A DNA stretch of 64,000 bases, taken from Symsagittifera roscoffensis. Its lineage: Eukaryota; Xenacoelomorpha; Acoela; Convolutidae. The DNA lies in NCBI RefSeq assembly GCF_963678635.1, contig NC_087062.1, positions 8,606,193 to 8,670,192 of the forward strand, in the 5' to 3' direction. Below are positions 42,711 to 56,238 of this stretch, piece after piece. Under the pieces are notes generated by a model. That model made no database searches. It saw only the letters and a list, made by a program, of their open reading frames with translations, and had not been told where the DNA came from. A program made the position numbers and the translations under genes. The first letter of the stretch is position 1. Every line of letters starts with the position of its first letter.

Positions 42711-45245
42711 TTAGTTTGGTATTTTAACCATTTAGTGAAACCTAACGGCTTTAGAGATCACATATTAAGCCCGTTTGTTTCAGTGTGAGCCATGCCCAAA
42801 AATACCCGATTTTGTCAACTACATCAAAAAGGTTTGGTTTTCAATTACCGGACCAAAAATGTGGAGTGTTTTTAGTCGATACCATAATTTACGTAAAACA
42901 AAATTTGCAAAATTTGGCATTCGCAGTGGTCTCGACAAGTCTGAAGAGCACGGCCATCCATTTGGTTTTCAAATCAAATGGAACAAATTAATCTTCAAAC
43001 TACATGAACTTCGAATAAAATCGCTTTAATCATGCAAACTAAAAAGCCACAAGGAAGTTATTATGATTGAGCTGGTGATTCTTATTAGTAAGCTTAAATT
43101 TAACTCCTCCTGAAGAATGAATATCGACCCAAATTTTTGAGCTAATCTGGGGAAAAGAAAGACTAATTGTTATGCATTGCCCATTTGCTCTCAAAAAGTA
43201 TATGAAACCCAATTTGCAGTAAGCAATTTTCAGCTAAAGCTCATTTGTTTTTAGTTGAATACTTTAAGGTTTTTCATTGTTTCCCATGTGAAAACAAAAT
43301 CCTTTCAAAGCTTTTTTGTCTGTACGCGCTTAATCACATCGGCTATCGGCTATGAAAAATGGGTAAACATTCTATTCTATCATGGATTTACCGGACACTT
43401 ATTTTGTACATTGTGCAAAATTTTCCGGACCCCCAAGTGACTTTACCGTAGCATGGCCTCCACAAGCTTGTATTAATTTTGAAAATAAATTCCGTATAAA
43501 ATAATCATTTTTTCATAACAATAGGCGATAGCTAATTTATCCTGTTATTAGCGAAAAATATTAATCATAATAAAATTGATTGATTTTTTTTTGAATAATT
43601 AGATCAATTTGTTTTGCCCGTGAAGTCATCTTCTGAAAAGTCGGTACTTTATACCTCCTAAATCGATTGTGGGGTGGGGGGATTGTATGGTTATTGATTC
43701 TCGACGTTAAGTCAGAACGTCAGAACAAGAAGAAACTGGAATATGTCAAACTTCAAACTGCGTTCTTAGATACATAATTGTTTGAAAATTCCAGGTCATA
43801 TTCGATCAAAACTGCGAATAAAAAATCAATGATTACAGCACCCAATTATATATCCTTGTATTTATCGAAGTCATCTTCAATCAAAACTGTGAATAAAAAA
43901 TCAATGATCACATGTTTATCCTTGTATTTATCACTTTGAAAATGAAAAACAACACATGCAATGACTTTATATCAAAACAACTTCTATTGTATGCCACAGT
44001 GAATCGCATGAAAGGTTTGAATGCTCAGAACAAACCCATTGAACAATTCACTTGATAATTCCTGAAATCAACTCAAAGATACAAAGAAAGATTTCATGAC
44101 CTTTGATGCCGACTCTTTTATCACCTCACTATCTCAGTGATTCAGAAATGCTTTCGATAATTTAGGCATTTTTGTTTACGAGAGAAAGAGAACAAAGATA
44201 CTAACGATAAACAAACACATTTATGACGAAACTACTTAAAACCCAAACCCCCCCATATACCAATGAAAGACAAAAGAATTGTTATCAAACTTCATAAGTT
44301 CGTTTTTGCGTAAATGTAAAAAGTACAAAATCAATCAGCCACTTGAAACTTTCAGCATAGAAACAAAAAATGGATGCTTTTTGTTTTTTTTTGTTTTAGT
44401 AATAGAAGATTCGGGAAAAACGAGATATCACAGAATTAGTGCTCTAACTATGGGTCTATGTAAACACCAAAAAAACTGCTCGTATCAGGGCGGAGCCCTT
44501 TAACGTCTTTGAAAATATTTTTTTCCGGATTTTTATTTAAAAACTTCAACCACACGCTATGCCAAGTTCAAAGAAAAATTCTTAGTTTCTAGCAAGGTAC
44601 TAATTATAACAAAGATTTTACCAAAACTTTGAAACAATTTATGAGTGGATTAAATAGCACTTCGCCTTTTAATTGTTAATTGTCCCATGTTAATTGTCCC
44701 AACTTAGCCATATTGGCAACCTTCAAGCCCCAAAAAAAATTTTCAAGATAGATCACCGGTAAAATATCTTTTTAATCTTGAGCCCAGTAACTATCAGTTG
44801 GATTTTTAAAAATTCAGTTCAAAAATGCTTTGTTAAAAGGTCAAGTTGACCGAGATCAAAAACCATACCGAGACCAAATAAACTTTCATTTTGTTGTAAA
44901 TTCAAAAAAAATGTTGTCCCTGCCACATGTTAATTTTGTTAAGTAATTACACATTTTTCTCAGAATAAAACAGTAAAAAACTGGCTAAAAATAACTACAT
45001 TGGCCAATTTTTTTCGCTCGACTTTCAAAACAAAATGACTGAAATTTTGTGCACAGGATTATTTTGCTTTGTTTTCTCCATACCAATTACGACTTTCAAA
45101 TTAGCCAACTTTGAATCGATTCTGAAAGCCATCTCAAAGCCATCTCAAAGCCATGAACCACCTGAGCTCCAATTTAAAAAGATATTATACCTGTTTTTCT
45201 TTTTTGAAAATTTATTGGGATTCCAAAATTGGCAATTTGGCCTAC
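42711..45245. other. Non-coding DNA left of element B
   Basis: No gene is supported. A two-copy repeat of about 75 bp lies at 43803-43955 (ATCAAAACTG..GAATAAAAAATCAATGAT). At 44475-44503 ACTGCTCGTATCAGGGCGGAG is an inverted fragment of the element D end. Confidence 0.45.
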
Positions 45246-45621
45246 TGAGTTGGTATGGATGTCTAACTCATGGAGTAATTTCAGATAAGGTACACCGTCT
45301 GCTCGTCACGCTATCTTATTTTCGGCCGGATAGATTCGTGCAACTTCTTAGTCTAATACCGATCTTAATCTTACTCTTATATCTCTTAGTCTCAATAGAT
45401 CTAAAGTATACTGGTTTGTTACGAGTTGGTCTCTTGGAAAAGGCAACTAAGCTGTAAGTTAAAATCAGAATGCTCTGGTGCTGAAACTACAAGTAGTTTC
45501 AGCACTTACAAATAAGTGGGTCGTTAGTTAGATGGAGTATGATTGGTTAGTATTCAATATTTTTAGGGATAAAATATCTAATTTATAACCAATAATAATA
45601 TACAGTTTGGATCAGGTTCCA
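45246..45621 (-). repeat. Element B 3' LTR
   Basis: 376 bp, begins TGAGTTGG and ends GGTTCCA, followed by the same ACCCATCCGGG polypurine-tract complement as element A. It is clearly diverged from the A LTRs, with a deletion around the TTTAACTAGTCTCTGC region. Confidence 0.85.
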
Positions 45622-45638
45622 CCCATCCGGGTTTTACA

Positions 45639-47242
45639 GAGTTTTTGAATCTTTTATCTTCTATCTGTAATGAAGGATGGATGATGATCGTTGGTATTTG
45701 GCGAGCATCATTTCTTGTTCGTTCTTGGAGAAGTCAGCTCCAGGAAGCTAGAGTCGTCTATTTTACGTTGTCAGTTGTCGTTCAACAATGACTATGACCG
45801 CCAACGAAATCAATCTGATTTCAAGATGGTTTGTTATGATTGTCTGGTTTGATCGGTTGTTGAAAACTATGTTTCGATCTGGATTGGGAATGGCGTGAAG
45901 TTTGAGTTTGGAGGGAATGCCTGGTAACTCGGATCTGTACTTATACTTGAACATCGAGGTGGTCATTGGTCGGTTTCAATGAAGTCCTTTGCTTCGAAGT
46001 CAAGTCGTACTCTAAATCCTTTGAGTTGTGGTTGTGAGCAGCATATCGGTTGTGTTCAGCCATTCTGTCGGTTATGCGTGATGAGGTCGTCTTAGCTGTT
46101 TGATGCTCGTCTTCGTGATTGTGTATGATCTATATTACTGCAATATATATTTTTACTTAAATAAATGTTTAATTAGTTTTCCTTTTAATTATGATTTTTC
46201 ATTAGTTTTTATCGCAAAAGCTTTTATTTTTAAATTAGTTATCTTAAAAGAATTACTCACACTTGAGTACCTTTTATCAAAAATAAGGAGTGTGGCCACA
46301 AAGCGTGTGTTCTAGCACGGTGGGTTAGGCTGGCTATTAAGCATGCTCAGGACTTCGTCCTTTTCTGGTGGGTTAGGCCAGGAGTGAGGGTTGGTTTCAT
46401 GCTGGTTTTTTATGGGGTCCTGTTTTGTGTTAACCTTTTGTGTCGTGTTCGTTTCTGGTTTTTCCCTTTAGTTGTTTTAGTTGTGTTCTTTTCTCAAAAA
46501 TCAAATTGTTTGGTTTGGGTTTTTCTTTCGACTTTTTGGTGTTTTATGGTTTCTTTTTTAGACTTATCAATAGTCTTCAAAAGAATAAATTATCGGTTCT
46601 TTAAGCTGGTTTAATCCAGTTTGGGTACTGTGGGGTTTCTTTTCTTAGTCATGCTGTTAGTTTGTGTCTCATGGTGTTTAGTAAGCTGCGTCGGTTAGTT
46701 GGGATTATTATATAATTCCTTTCCAACCGGGTTAAAAGAAAGTTTGAAGCGTGTTATTATTAGTTTGAGTTGTTATCAGTGAAAACTAAAACTTGAAATC
46801 ATTATTTTAAACAATTCGTCGTGGATAGTGTGGATAGAATTTGTGTGCGATTAATTCTTGAAAAGGTTAGTACCTCTAATATTTGTATAAATTTACTGCT
46901 GAAAATTTTAATTTTACTGCATTGTGGGGATTGAAATTATTGAATTATTTTCGGTGTATTTAGATTTACTACATTAGGGAAAAGAATTTATCGATGAATT
47001 TACTGCTGTGGAGAAGAAATTTTACTGCGTCATTCATTGCGGTTAATTAATAATAGTTAATGAATATAAAGGAGTTTGATATTTGAAAAATTTAAAATAT
47101 AGAAAAAAGTTTTCAATTTCTGTTTTTCTGTTTTCTTGATTGTAGATGATGGTGATCTAAGGACTAATGAAGAAACATTTATCAAAAAATGGTTAGTTTG
47201 TTTTGAATTTGGTTATTTAAAAATTTTTTAATTCATATTTAC
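45639..47242 (-). other. Element B 3' non-coding region
   Basis: Counterpart of 10631-12218, with the paired GGTGGGTTAGGC motifs. No gene. Confidence 0.55.
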
Positions 47243-49029
47243 CTATGCATCGGGGAAGAAACCATGAGGGAAGATGTCGTGAATTGAATCTGATGTGGTT
47301 AGTAATTTTGCTAATATGCGGATGATGTTTTTAGTTTCGAGCAGTGGCCAAAGCAATTGAAGTGCTTTTATGGTGTTTAGTTCTTCGGTGCTTACAGATA
47401 ACTTGTGACTGGTGTGTTGAATGAGATTATAAAGCTTGTGATTGTATTTAATGTTGTGGATGAATTCTAATATCGGGATTTCTATAGGTTGGATGTATTC
47501 ATGCGGGACAATGAGGGGTCGGAATTTTTCAACGTTAAAGGTCTTTGTGAGCGGACAAAATATATACACTTAGGCTACGGGGTCATAATTTCTGAAGATT
47601 CTCGAAAGTTAGTGTCTTCAATACAGTATGTGAAATTTAAGAAAAATGGTGAAGTGTACTTTGAATTAATAAACTGAAAAAAATGGTGGGGTTGTCGTGA
47701 AAGTGTAGGCAAATTAAAATGGTTTTGAATGAATCTATAGTACGTGTAAGTGTGCGTTTGTTTAGTTCTCATCATGATGTCGTATGAACGGTGCAGATCT
47801 CGTTCTTTTGGAGTGAGGAAATGAAAGTCTAGTGAAAAAGTTTGAAATTTATCGTGAAATGATTCGTAAGCTTGGATGTCGATTAGTGCTTCGGAAATAA
47901 TGTGGTCGTATTTTTTGTCTAGTGAGCTTAGTGTGAAGATCTAAGGTGTTTTGATGAAAAATTTTTCTGTGATTTGAGGGTTAGCGAATTTATCGTCATC
48001 TAAAAATTGGTCGTGGTTAGGTCGGATGATGTTGTGATTATAATATTTGATAGAAAAATCATTTGCTTGGGGTGCAGTGAAAGTTTTTAGTAATTTTTTA
48101 TATCCTACGTTAGTGAATTGTCTAGGTGTTAGTGCTGTGGCGAGTCTAAAAAGGTCGAGTTTACTTCTTTCTATTTCGTGAGGTGTGTTATTTAGTGGTA
48201 TACAAAGTGGGCTTGTGAAGTAATAAATTGATGTCCAGTGAAGTGTAGGGATTAGTACGGGCTCATCAACATAGTGATGCTCTTCAGTGTGAGGATTGGA
48301 ATGGCTAATGATATATTGGGGGAAAAGGGGTAGTGAAGTTTGGAGAAAGGCTGGGGTATTCGTGTGGTCGGGGTGGTTTACATAATCGCGGGCTGTTCCG
48401 GGTTTGGAGGGGAAAGGGTGATTGGGGAATTTTCTTTATAATGTTTTATAAGCACGGTTAGTTGTGGATGATGAATGAGTTGATGTGGAAGATTGATCTA
48501 AAGAGGGAGTATAATCGGAAGAGGGTGTAGGAATTGGTGGGTTTGATGATGTTATATTTGATGATATTTTGTGAATAGTTAGGGTGTGAGGATGTTGTAT
48601 TTGTTGTTGAAGTTATGTAAGGTTATCTAGCTCTTGTGAAATTTGTGTGGTTTCTGGGGAATCGTTGTTGGAATGATCATTACTAAAGAGGGAGTATGTC
48701 GGGGTTACTTCGGAAGTTTGAGAAATGGACGAGGGTGAATTATTTGTAGGCTGGGTGTTAACAGGTCGAAAGGGAGGTTGGGAAAATGCTGGTGGGCTGG
48801 GTTCGGAGTTGGTAAATTCGTCTGTTGTTTCGATGTCGCAGTTATTAAATTGGGAAATCGTATTAAAAACGGTGATGTCTGAATTAGTGTCAGAATCCAT
48901 GCCGGATGATGTGTTAACATGGGGTGATTCAAGTGGCGGGAAAGAAAAAAGTGGAATGATGGGAATTGGGTTTTAGAGGTTGGCTAGGAGGGAAATCGAA
49001 CGGCGAAGGGATCCAACTTGTCGGCTCAT
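47243..49029 (-). pseudogene. ORF3 of element B
   Basis: The ATG at 49029 (MSRQ) follows the conserved TTTTTTTAG acceptor. Frame changes and stops occur in the middle (around 47.94, 48.6 and 48.96 kb). The last 108 codons (47243-47569) are open and closely match element A, ending IHDIFPHGFFPDA at the same stop position. Confidence 0.75.
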
Positions 49030-51644
49030 CGTGGGCTAAAAAAATGATTGTTCTGAGATTGAAAATTTGTCGTATGTGGTTGTTCGATTATTTGTTCATA
49101 TGTATCGTCATTTTGAGGTTGTTGTGTTACAATGTGTTGAATTGGACTTTGAATATGATTGGGTCTTGAATTTGCGATGTTTATTAGTGCTAAATTTCTG
49201 AACTTTCGTGGTACTAATGATAGTGGATGCTTACGATTTAGACTTGGTAGTTGTGGTGCTATAGGTAATGTATTTAGGTGATTGTGTGATTCGTCATATG
49301 TGTTTGGTGTAGTTGATAATTTTGTATTGTATTCTTTTCTTTGTGCATCTAAATGTATTTTGTTTGTAGATGTGGAAAATAATCCAAAAATCTTGCAAAA
49401 AGTATGCGTGTTAGGCTTGCTTGTCTATTGACTTGGGTGTGGATTGCGCATGAGTTATAAATGCCTTTTAATAGAAAAAAAACCAAAAAAATTAAACATT
49501 GCGTATAATATAGTCAATCTTTCTAAGATGTAATATGGCCATCCTAGAAAGGCTAGAACTTCGTTTTTGAGATTAACAAAATTAAAAATATTGATTGGTG
49601 ATATATCTTGTGGCCGATGTTTTTCACGGTTTAGGTATATACAATCTTTTATATCTTTAAAATATCCGCTGTAATCTTGTGTGTAAATATCTGAAAATCC
49701 TGCTGTTTCTGCAAGTTTTCGTAAGTTTTGATCTATTGACTTTCGTTGTATAGTGTCCATTTTTGTAAATAGTTCTTGAAATTGTTATGTAGAAATATGG
49801 TGTTGTATGTCTGATTAAGAATAGATACCTATCGATTGTAAATCGATATTTGGGTTTCGGGCAATAGCTCTAACGCTTTCGGGTGAAAGATTTTTTAGTG
49901 ATGGCATTAATGTTGAGTATGGTGTGAGTAGATAGTATTGATCATCTTCATCACGATTCAGTTGTACAACGTTGTGCCTGTTTTCTGATCCACATGGTAC
50001 TGCTGTATCCCAAAAATATGTTCGTCTTGAGAGTGTATCAACAAAATATACCTTATTTTTGTAGAATATGGGGATTCTTTTGTAATATCTTTTATCTTCA
50101 AAAACGTTTAAAGGTGATACTTTTTTTGGTACAAGTGTAATACCATAAGATGTTTCCTTCATAATCAAGGAAATTTGATCTATTTCCGGATATTAAATAT
50201 CCTGCATATGGTATTTTTAGAACTGCTAGTGCTAGTGACTGTAGAATTTGTGTTCTTTCAAGTTCACATAATTGTTGTAGTGTTTCTAATTCTGAGAGTG
50301 ACATTTCTTGAAAAATTCAGCTTATGGTGTAGTCTCGTTTCATAATTAAATGTATATCATAATGAATTGCGCCAAAATGTGCGTTTCATAAGTGATAGTT
50401 CTTGTAATCGTGTACTGTCTGTGTCTTGTGGTTTTAATTTTCCACCGATTTGTCCTATGTTTTTCTGAAATTTTACTGAAACATAAGGGTTTCTGTCGGT
50501 AAGTGAATGAGACGTCGCCATGGGGTTTACAATTACATGTCCTGTTTTCATGTCGAAACCATTTTCGTATTCGACAAGGATTTCTGAATACTGTGTTTTA
50601 TGAATTGGCTTTCTATATTTACATGCAAGTTCGGTTTCTGGGTATATTTGAAATCGTGTTAGTTTATTTTCTATATTGTGGAGGTTTCTAAATTTATTGT
50701 TATTATTTCTAATTTGATCGGGATTTACTTCTTCAAATGGAATTGATTCAATAAAATGTTTTTGGTGAAATTTAATCATTCTAGCGTGTATTTTTGCTAC
50801 TTGGAAAACCGTGCAGGTTTCTTCGGGAAACCATACAATGGTTGCTTGTGTTCGTGTTGTAGGGTCGCAATATCCTTGATCATTTTTGCAAGGGAGTCGA
50901 AATCCTTGGTAAAGAATTGTGTCGTCTTTTAAATCTCGTGTAAGTTGTACTTTTTTAGTTGTGTTTTCCAATCAAAAAACATTATTTCTTTATATCCCTT
51001 ATTTTTTGTGTCTGGTTTACATTTTGAGGGGTTATTTATTCCTATATGTGGTATCCAATGTTTATCATGTAGGTCGTATGTTAATCTTCCGTAAGTTCCA
51101 TGGAAGGGGAAATTTGTGTCTAGTCTTATGTGACCTTGGTGTTTTTCAAGTTCTGCTTGATGTGCTAAGTCTGGGAAAACTTGAAAATTTACAAGTTTTC
51201 TATTTGTGCCTAAGTTTTGTGTTAAGTTAAGTCGCTTTAGTTCGTTTTTACAATCTTGAGAACTAAGATGTAGTAATCGTTCTATTTTACTTTGATAGAA
51301 AGATTCGTGGTTTTATCGGTTTTTATTTCCGCTTGAAACTTGTGAACAATGTACTTTCTTTTCGGAAAATGTTGCTGTAAATTTGTATACTGTTAATGTT
51401 GTTGATCGGGCTTTGGGTATAGTGTGGCTACTATACTTGTTGTTTCTGTAGCTTGTGGTTCGGATTCACATTGTGTGACTTGATTTATAGCATATTTGTG
51501 TAGTGTTTTTTGTTCGTTTTCTTCACAATCGTAGTGCGTTACTAATAAATCCTGGGGTCCTGTGCTAGGAGAGTCATTTTGATTTGGTTCGGAAAAAACA
51601 AGAAAAAGGAGGTGGTGAAATGTGAATATCTTTAGAATATACAT
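49030..51644 (-). pseudogene. env: Envelope-like glycoprotein of element B
   Basis: The ATG at 51644 starts the same signal peptide (MYILKIF...) and the THYDCEENEQ motif. Open pieces lie at 51393-51644, 50357-50971, 50098-50304, 49815-50168 and 49455-49760, in different frames. The ectodomain piece FWDTAVPCGSENRHNVV and the hydrophobic C-terminal segment are recognisable. A TAG just before the ORF3 ATG ends the cytoplasmic tail. The breaks mostly differ from those of A, so the two copies decayed independently. Confidence 0.72.
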
Positions 51645-52773
51645 GTGTATGATAATCCTGAGTATGGGTTATAGATGGTTATGTATCCGATTGTCTTTTT
51701 TGTGTATCTGTCGTATTTATATATTATTTCTGTTGTTATAAATGGGGGAGGTTAAGATTGAGCTGTTATATTTGGAGGGTCTAGTGAAAATGGATTTTGA
51801 ACAATGTTATTCAATCTTACTGTAAGTTCGAGTTTTAGCGTGAGACTGCTTTGTTGTAGTATTTGAATATTATGTTCTTGTATATCTTTGTTAATATCGT
51901 GTCGATATTGTAAACTATTCATTGCCCAGTTTTGTAGTCTATTACTTTCTTGATGTTGACCAAATAACGGTGGGGGTGCTACGAATGTATTCCAATCTAA
52001 TCGTAGCGGTATATTTTGAGATGATTATTCTTGATATCGTGAATCAAGGTTGGTAGGAAAGTTGAGAAGAAATGTTGATGGTGATATTTGCCTTAAAGAA
52101 GGTGTTGAGGGAAGGGAGGTGTTTCGGGTAAAGTAGATAATGTAGTATCAAATAAAACGTTAACTGAGTTTTTTACTAAGTTTGGTTCACCGTGAGGGTA
52201 TTTGTTTGTAATCCAACATGGAGGGAATTCTGTGGTTGTTGGTTCATTAAAAGGATTTTCTCTAATTTGTTCTGATGTAGGGGTTGAACCTGAGTTATCT
52301 GATGAAATATTTGAAGTGCTTTGTTGGGAAACAGTTTGAGGTGTTTCTGGTAGTGTGCAACTTGAAAGGTCTAAGGGACTTGATGTTGGTGATTGAGGTA
52401 TGTTAAACTGAACTCTGGTAGTTTGGAAATTTCCATTTTGTCTTGGATGTATGATTTGTCTACTTATTTCGAGTGTGCTTCGATTTTGGCTTATGTGTCT
52501 TACTCTGCTTAGATCTTGTTGTAGGGGTGGGTATAGATTATACGTTGGTTCGTATTGTGGTTCAATTAAAGGTGCTTCGCGGACAACGAGTTCTAGTGGT
52601 TCAGATAACCGTGCGTGTCTTTCTTCAAGAGTATATGGATTTTCTTGAAAAGAAATGCGTGTAGAAGAATGGGGATTCTAGGTACTTGTGGATTTTCTTG
52701 GAACGTTGTTGGTGGGGATTGGTGTGGGTGTGGTTGGTTAGCAATTTTGAAAAATTTCTTTCAGGGAAGTCTT
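51632..52773 (-). pseudogene. Pro/Ser-rich ORF of element B
   Basis: Counterpart of 16646-17761 by position and scattered matches (APPPLFGQH-like region, RHARL, TRISFQ). It is interrupted by several stops and shifts. Confidence 0.5.
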
Positions 52774-52962
52774 TTATGATGAAAATTTATGTTTGTTCCA
52801 ATATTCTTCAATGAAAAGAAATAAGAGAATAGTGGCTAATTCGAATGTGGTGATTGCCTTTTTCATACATTTACATATTGTCATAATGAGTGATGTTAAA
52901 AATATGAGAAATATTGCAAAGATTAGAAAAACATCTGTTCTACTAAATAGATTACGAAACAT
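52774..52962 (-). CDS. 62-aa two-membrane-segment protein, element B
   Basis: ATG at 52962, TAA at 52774, no interruption. Same length as the element A protein and 42 of 62 residues identical, including FSRTD, TICKC, KKA, LATILL and KHKF. Two hydrophobic segments flank the CKCMKK turn. It is open in a copy whose neighbouring ORFs are broken; at 189 bp it could survive by chance, but conservative substitutions argue for past selection. Confidence 0.75.
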   Translation of the reverse strand: MFRNLFSRTDVFLIFAIFLIFLTSLIMTICKCMKKAITTFELATILLFLFIEEYWNKHKFSS

Positions 52963-52989
52963 TTAAATAGGTTTGAAATTATCGTACCT

Positions 52990-53805
52990 AAGGAGGGTAT
53001 CAAGGATAGTAGAGAGGGATATATATATTTCAAAGATTGAATAGAAAATTTAAAAAAAAATGCAAACTAGTATGAAAAGTAAGAAGAGGTTTTCTATGAT
53101 ATTAGTTAAGAATATTGTAAAAAATTTTAAAAGTTTTGAAAGTTTGATTAAAAGTTTGAAAAATATCTGTTTGAACTTAGTGACCGTTGTTGAGAGAAAA
53201 ATTTACGAAGTGATTTGGTTTATCGAATCCTTTTCAATTTTTTGGGGCTAAATTGGAGTGTGGTCGGATTATTTATTGATTTTTGAGAAGTGGGTTGGGT
53301 TTCATCAAGTGTTGATGAGGGAATATTTTGAGATGTCGGGGAGATCTTCGTAGTTTTGTTTTTATTTATGGAAAATTGGGGGTATCCAAGATTTTTTTGT
53401 ACTTTAGGCTAAATGATCATGTGCTTTTTATTCTTTAGGCTAATTTAATAATTTTGCTTGAGGATGTTGCAACATTGCTATGTTGGGAAAATATTGTTGA
53501 TCTTTCGGCTTCTTGATAGGGGAGGGTTGTAATATTGAGAATATATTTATTTTAGTTGTCAATTTATAGCGGTTTGCTTATTTTTGACCTGGAGGTCTTA
53601 AAGTTATAGTTATAGATAAGCTTCGAGGCGAATATGTGTCGGTTATGAAGTCGTTTTGCTATAAATAAAGTGTCTTATTCGAAATGATTTCTATTGACTG
53701 ATTTTGAACTAGATCTGTTCGATTGTTTTTCAGCATGTTATTTTGAAAATGTGGATGACTCAAAATAATTAAAAGAACGTGATGAAAAAGGAAATGATGG
53801 TTATT
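52990..53805 (-). other. Non-coding gap of element B
   Basis: Counterpart of 18011-18749 with the same short conserved blocks. No gene. Confidence 0.5.
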
Positions 53806-55328
53806 TTTTAAATTCAACTTTCTTGAGTATTTTAGATTGTGGAATTAATGTTTTATAGTTTTTTTTGGTTGACTTCTAAGTCGTAATGATTCTCTATATT
53901 CAGATTTTTCTTTTTGATCTTGTGGAAAAATTTTTTCTGTCAATTTTCTATTTCTTCTTTCTTTTTGAGATATTTGTGTTTTTTGCTTAAGAGATGTTTG
54001 ATTAACATTTTCTTTTTATTGATTTAATTTTGAGCTTATTTGTTTATCGGCGTGATGATTCAATTCAGTTTCTGAAATATTTTGAGCAATTTTTAAACCT
54101 GTGAAAGAATATAATTGTGTTATTTCACGGAGTGCATATTCTTTTGGGTAATAGGGTAATAGGTTATTTCGGTGTTGTATAATTTCTTTCTTATTTGTGT
54201 CTATTAATTTGTATGTGACATCAGTAGGTTTTTCAATTAATTGGTATGGTCCTTTTCGGAGTGGTTGTATTTTTTTAGAAATTCCTTTTTGTGTTGTAAA
54301 ATTGGGAATTAAAACAAATGTTCCTATTTCTAAATTTGTTGCTGGTGTAAAGCGCGAATTTATTTGGGTATTTACATTTTGTCTTTTTTGCAATTTTTTT
54401 GTTATTTTTGATAAATATCATTATGTCTTTTAACTCTATTTAAAATCCAGTCAGTGTGGGTACCGGAGGCTAATAATAAAATCTGTGGATGATGAAAGTG
54501 GTCTTCATCGTGAGTATGTAGTGGTAGATTATAACAATTTGAATCTTTGTTTGGTTGACAATATCCTTGTGCATTTTATGGGCGTTTCCTGTAAACATTA
54601 TTGATTTAAGTGGTTTTTGGATGAAAACCGTTTCGTATGGTGACATTCCTAATGTTGTCGTAATTTGTGAATTGTATGAAAGTGGGAATAATTTTACATC
54701 TGCTAAATTCAGTATATCGGGTTTCATTTCCATTAATGATACATCTGAGATATTCTTGTAATGAACGGTTCATACCTTCGACTAATCCATTTGTCAAAAA
54801 AGCATGAGATGTACGTGGTTTATGTTTTATGTTGTATAAGTGGCATAAAGTGATGATTTCATTATTAATAAGTTCAATGCCATTATCTAGAACTAAAATT
54901 TCGGGTAATCCAAATTTAGATATCCAGTGTTCGTAGAGTGTTGTATATGCATAACAAGCGTCACAATGTGGTACTAAGTTAAGTGCTACATAATGTGTGA
55001 ATGCATCAACAATTACCATTATATATGAGTTTCCTTCCGAAGATGGTGAAATTGGTCCTTTTGTATCGAATGATATTCTGTGACTAAAATAAAGAATTTG
55101 TCCTTTAAAATCTTGCTTTTCTGCGATTTGTTTTTGATTTGGGTAGGGTTTATTTAATTGACATTTTATAAAATCGTTGCATAATACTTTTATCCAAATT
55201 GGTGCATTAGGGAAACAAAAATTTTGAATAAAATTTGAGTATGTTTTTTTTCTGATCCGGAATGTCTTTTTGTATTTAAGGTGTGGGAAGTGTGGAATGC
55301 GATTAACATCATGCTTAAAGGTAGACAT
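53806..55328 (-). pseudogene. pol: Integrase of element B
   Basis: The core piece 54606-55328 keeps the second D (LDNGIELIN) and E (NGLVEGMN); the zinc region has lost one Cys (CNDFIKC for CNDCIVC). The C-terminal piece 54016-54393 keeps LRKGPYQLI. Frame changes lie near 54.70, 54.40 and 54.02 kb and in the N-terminal region near 55.25 kb. Confidence 0.8.
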
Positions 55329-56180
55329 GGTACTTTAAAATCAGGTGTTTGATATTCTAAAATGTCTGTGTTTTCATTTATGGTGGTGTTATTAAATTTT
55401 CTGAAGTTTCTAAGGAGTGTTTTGTTTCCTGAGATTGTGGTATCAGCTTTTGTTGGCTTTGTTTTATATTTATGCCATGATATGTTTTGTCTAATTACGG
55501 GATCAAGGTTTTGGTATGTCCCTAATAATTCTAGTGTAATTTTTTCTGTTGTTGGTGAAAAATGTTTTCTATTTCGATTTTTGATAGGGGTCTTGTATCA
55601 AGTGGATCATGATAATTAAAAACTAGATTTATCGTGTATTTTGAATCATTTGGTAACGGTACTGATAGATTCATGGTATCAGTTAGGTTTTCCTTTTCTA
55701 ATAAAGGGAATGGGTCCTTTTTATGTGGTTGTTGTTTAAGTCGTTTTTTTTGAGTATTATTTTTGATCCAATGTGAATATGGAATTGATTTAAATGTAGA
55801 TGTGCTTAATAAATCAAATTCATAATGGTTGTTTTGACAGTCTAAATAGAGTGGAAAATGTTGTAGATTGTTTATTTGTGACTGATCTTTGTCAGTTTTC
55901 ACTGCATATTTACACTCTAATCGTGGTGAAGTTTCATCTTTGGCGAGATAAAATTGTTTTATTTTTTGGTATTTCAACTGTTGGTTTTCTTGTTAATAGT
56001 TCAGATGGTGTATTTCTACTAAGGGTATCAGATAGTGCAAAGTTTTTTTCTGCTGTCCATACTATGTGTAAGTTTGGAAATTTCGTTGGAATTAGTTGAA
56101 ACCTATAAACTCTATGGTTTGGATTTGATTTTTGTGTAAAAAGAAATAAGATAGGTATATGATCTGTGAATAAAATTGTT
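55329..56180 (-). pseudogene. pol: RNase H end and connector of element B
   Basis: 55531-55977 is an open connector matching 20479-20980 of element A. Further upstream, RNase H keeps the normal T-D-H residues in frame, unlike A. Homology then stops at about 56180. Confidence 0.7.
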
Positions 56181-56196
56181 GAATAAAGTAAGACAC

Positions 56197-56238
56197 AGGT
56201 TGCGCTGTGTCATTCTGCCAGATGACACAGCGCAACCT
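56197..56238. repeat. Perfect 17-bp stem hairpin at the B/E junction
   Basis: AGGTTGCGCTGTGTCAT, 8-base loop, then its exact complement. It lies just past the point where element B ends and where GC-richer sequence begins. Confidence 0.9.

Larger units (their letters stand above)
45246..56180 (-). mobile_element. Element B: truncated, decayed relative of element A
   Basis: Collinear with the 3' two thirds of element A: LTR, 3' non-coding region, ORF3, env, ATG-less ORF, 62-aa ORF, gap, integrase, end of RNase H. Homology stops at about 56180 inside RNase H, so RT, protease, gag, ORF1, leader and 5' LTR are missing. Most frames are broken. Sequence divergence from A is substantial, so B is a separate and older subfamily copy. 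It is useful because comparison with A shows which parts of the family were kept. Confidence 0.9.

Noticed and set aside
42781-43029. About 80 open codons after a TTTGTTTCAG acceptor-like site
   Set aside because: No recognisable protein, no donor or partner exon, and composition like the surrounding non-coding DNA.
45035-45457. 140-codon plus-strand frame
   Set aside because: It straddles the edge of the element B LTR, so it is a chance frame.
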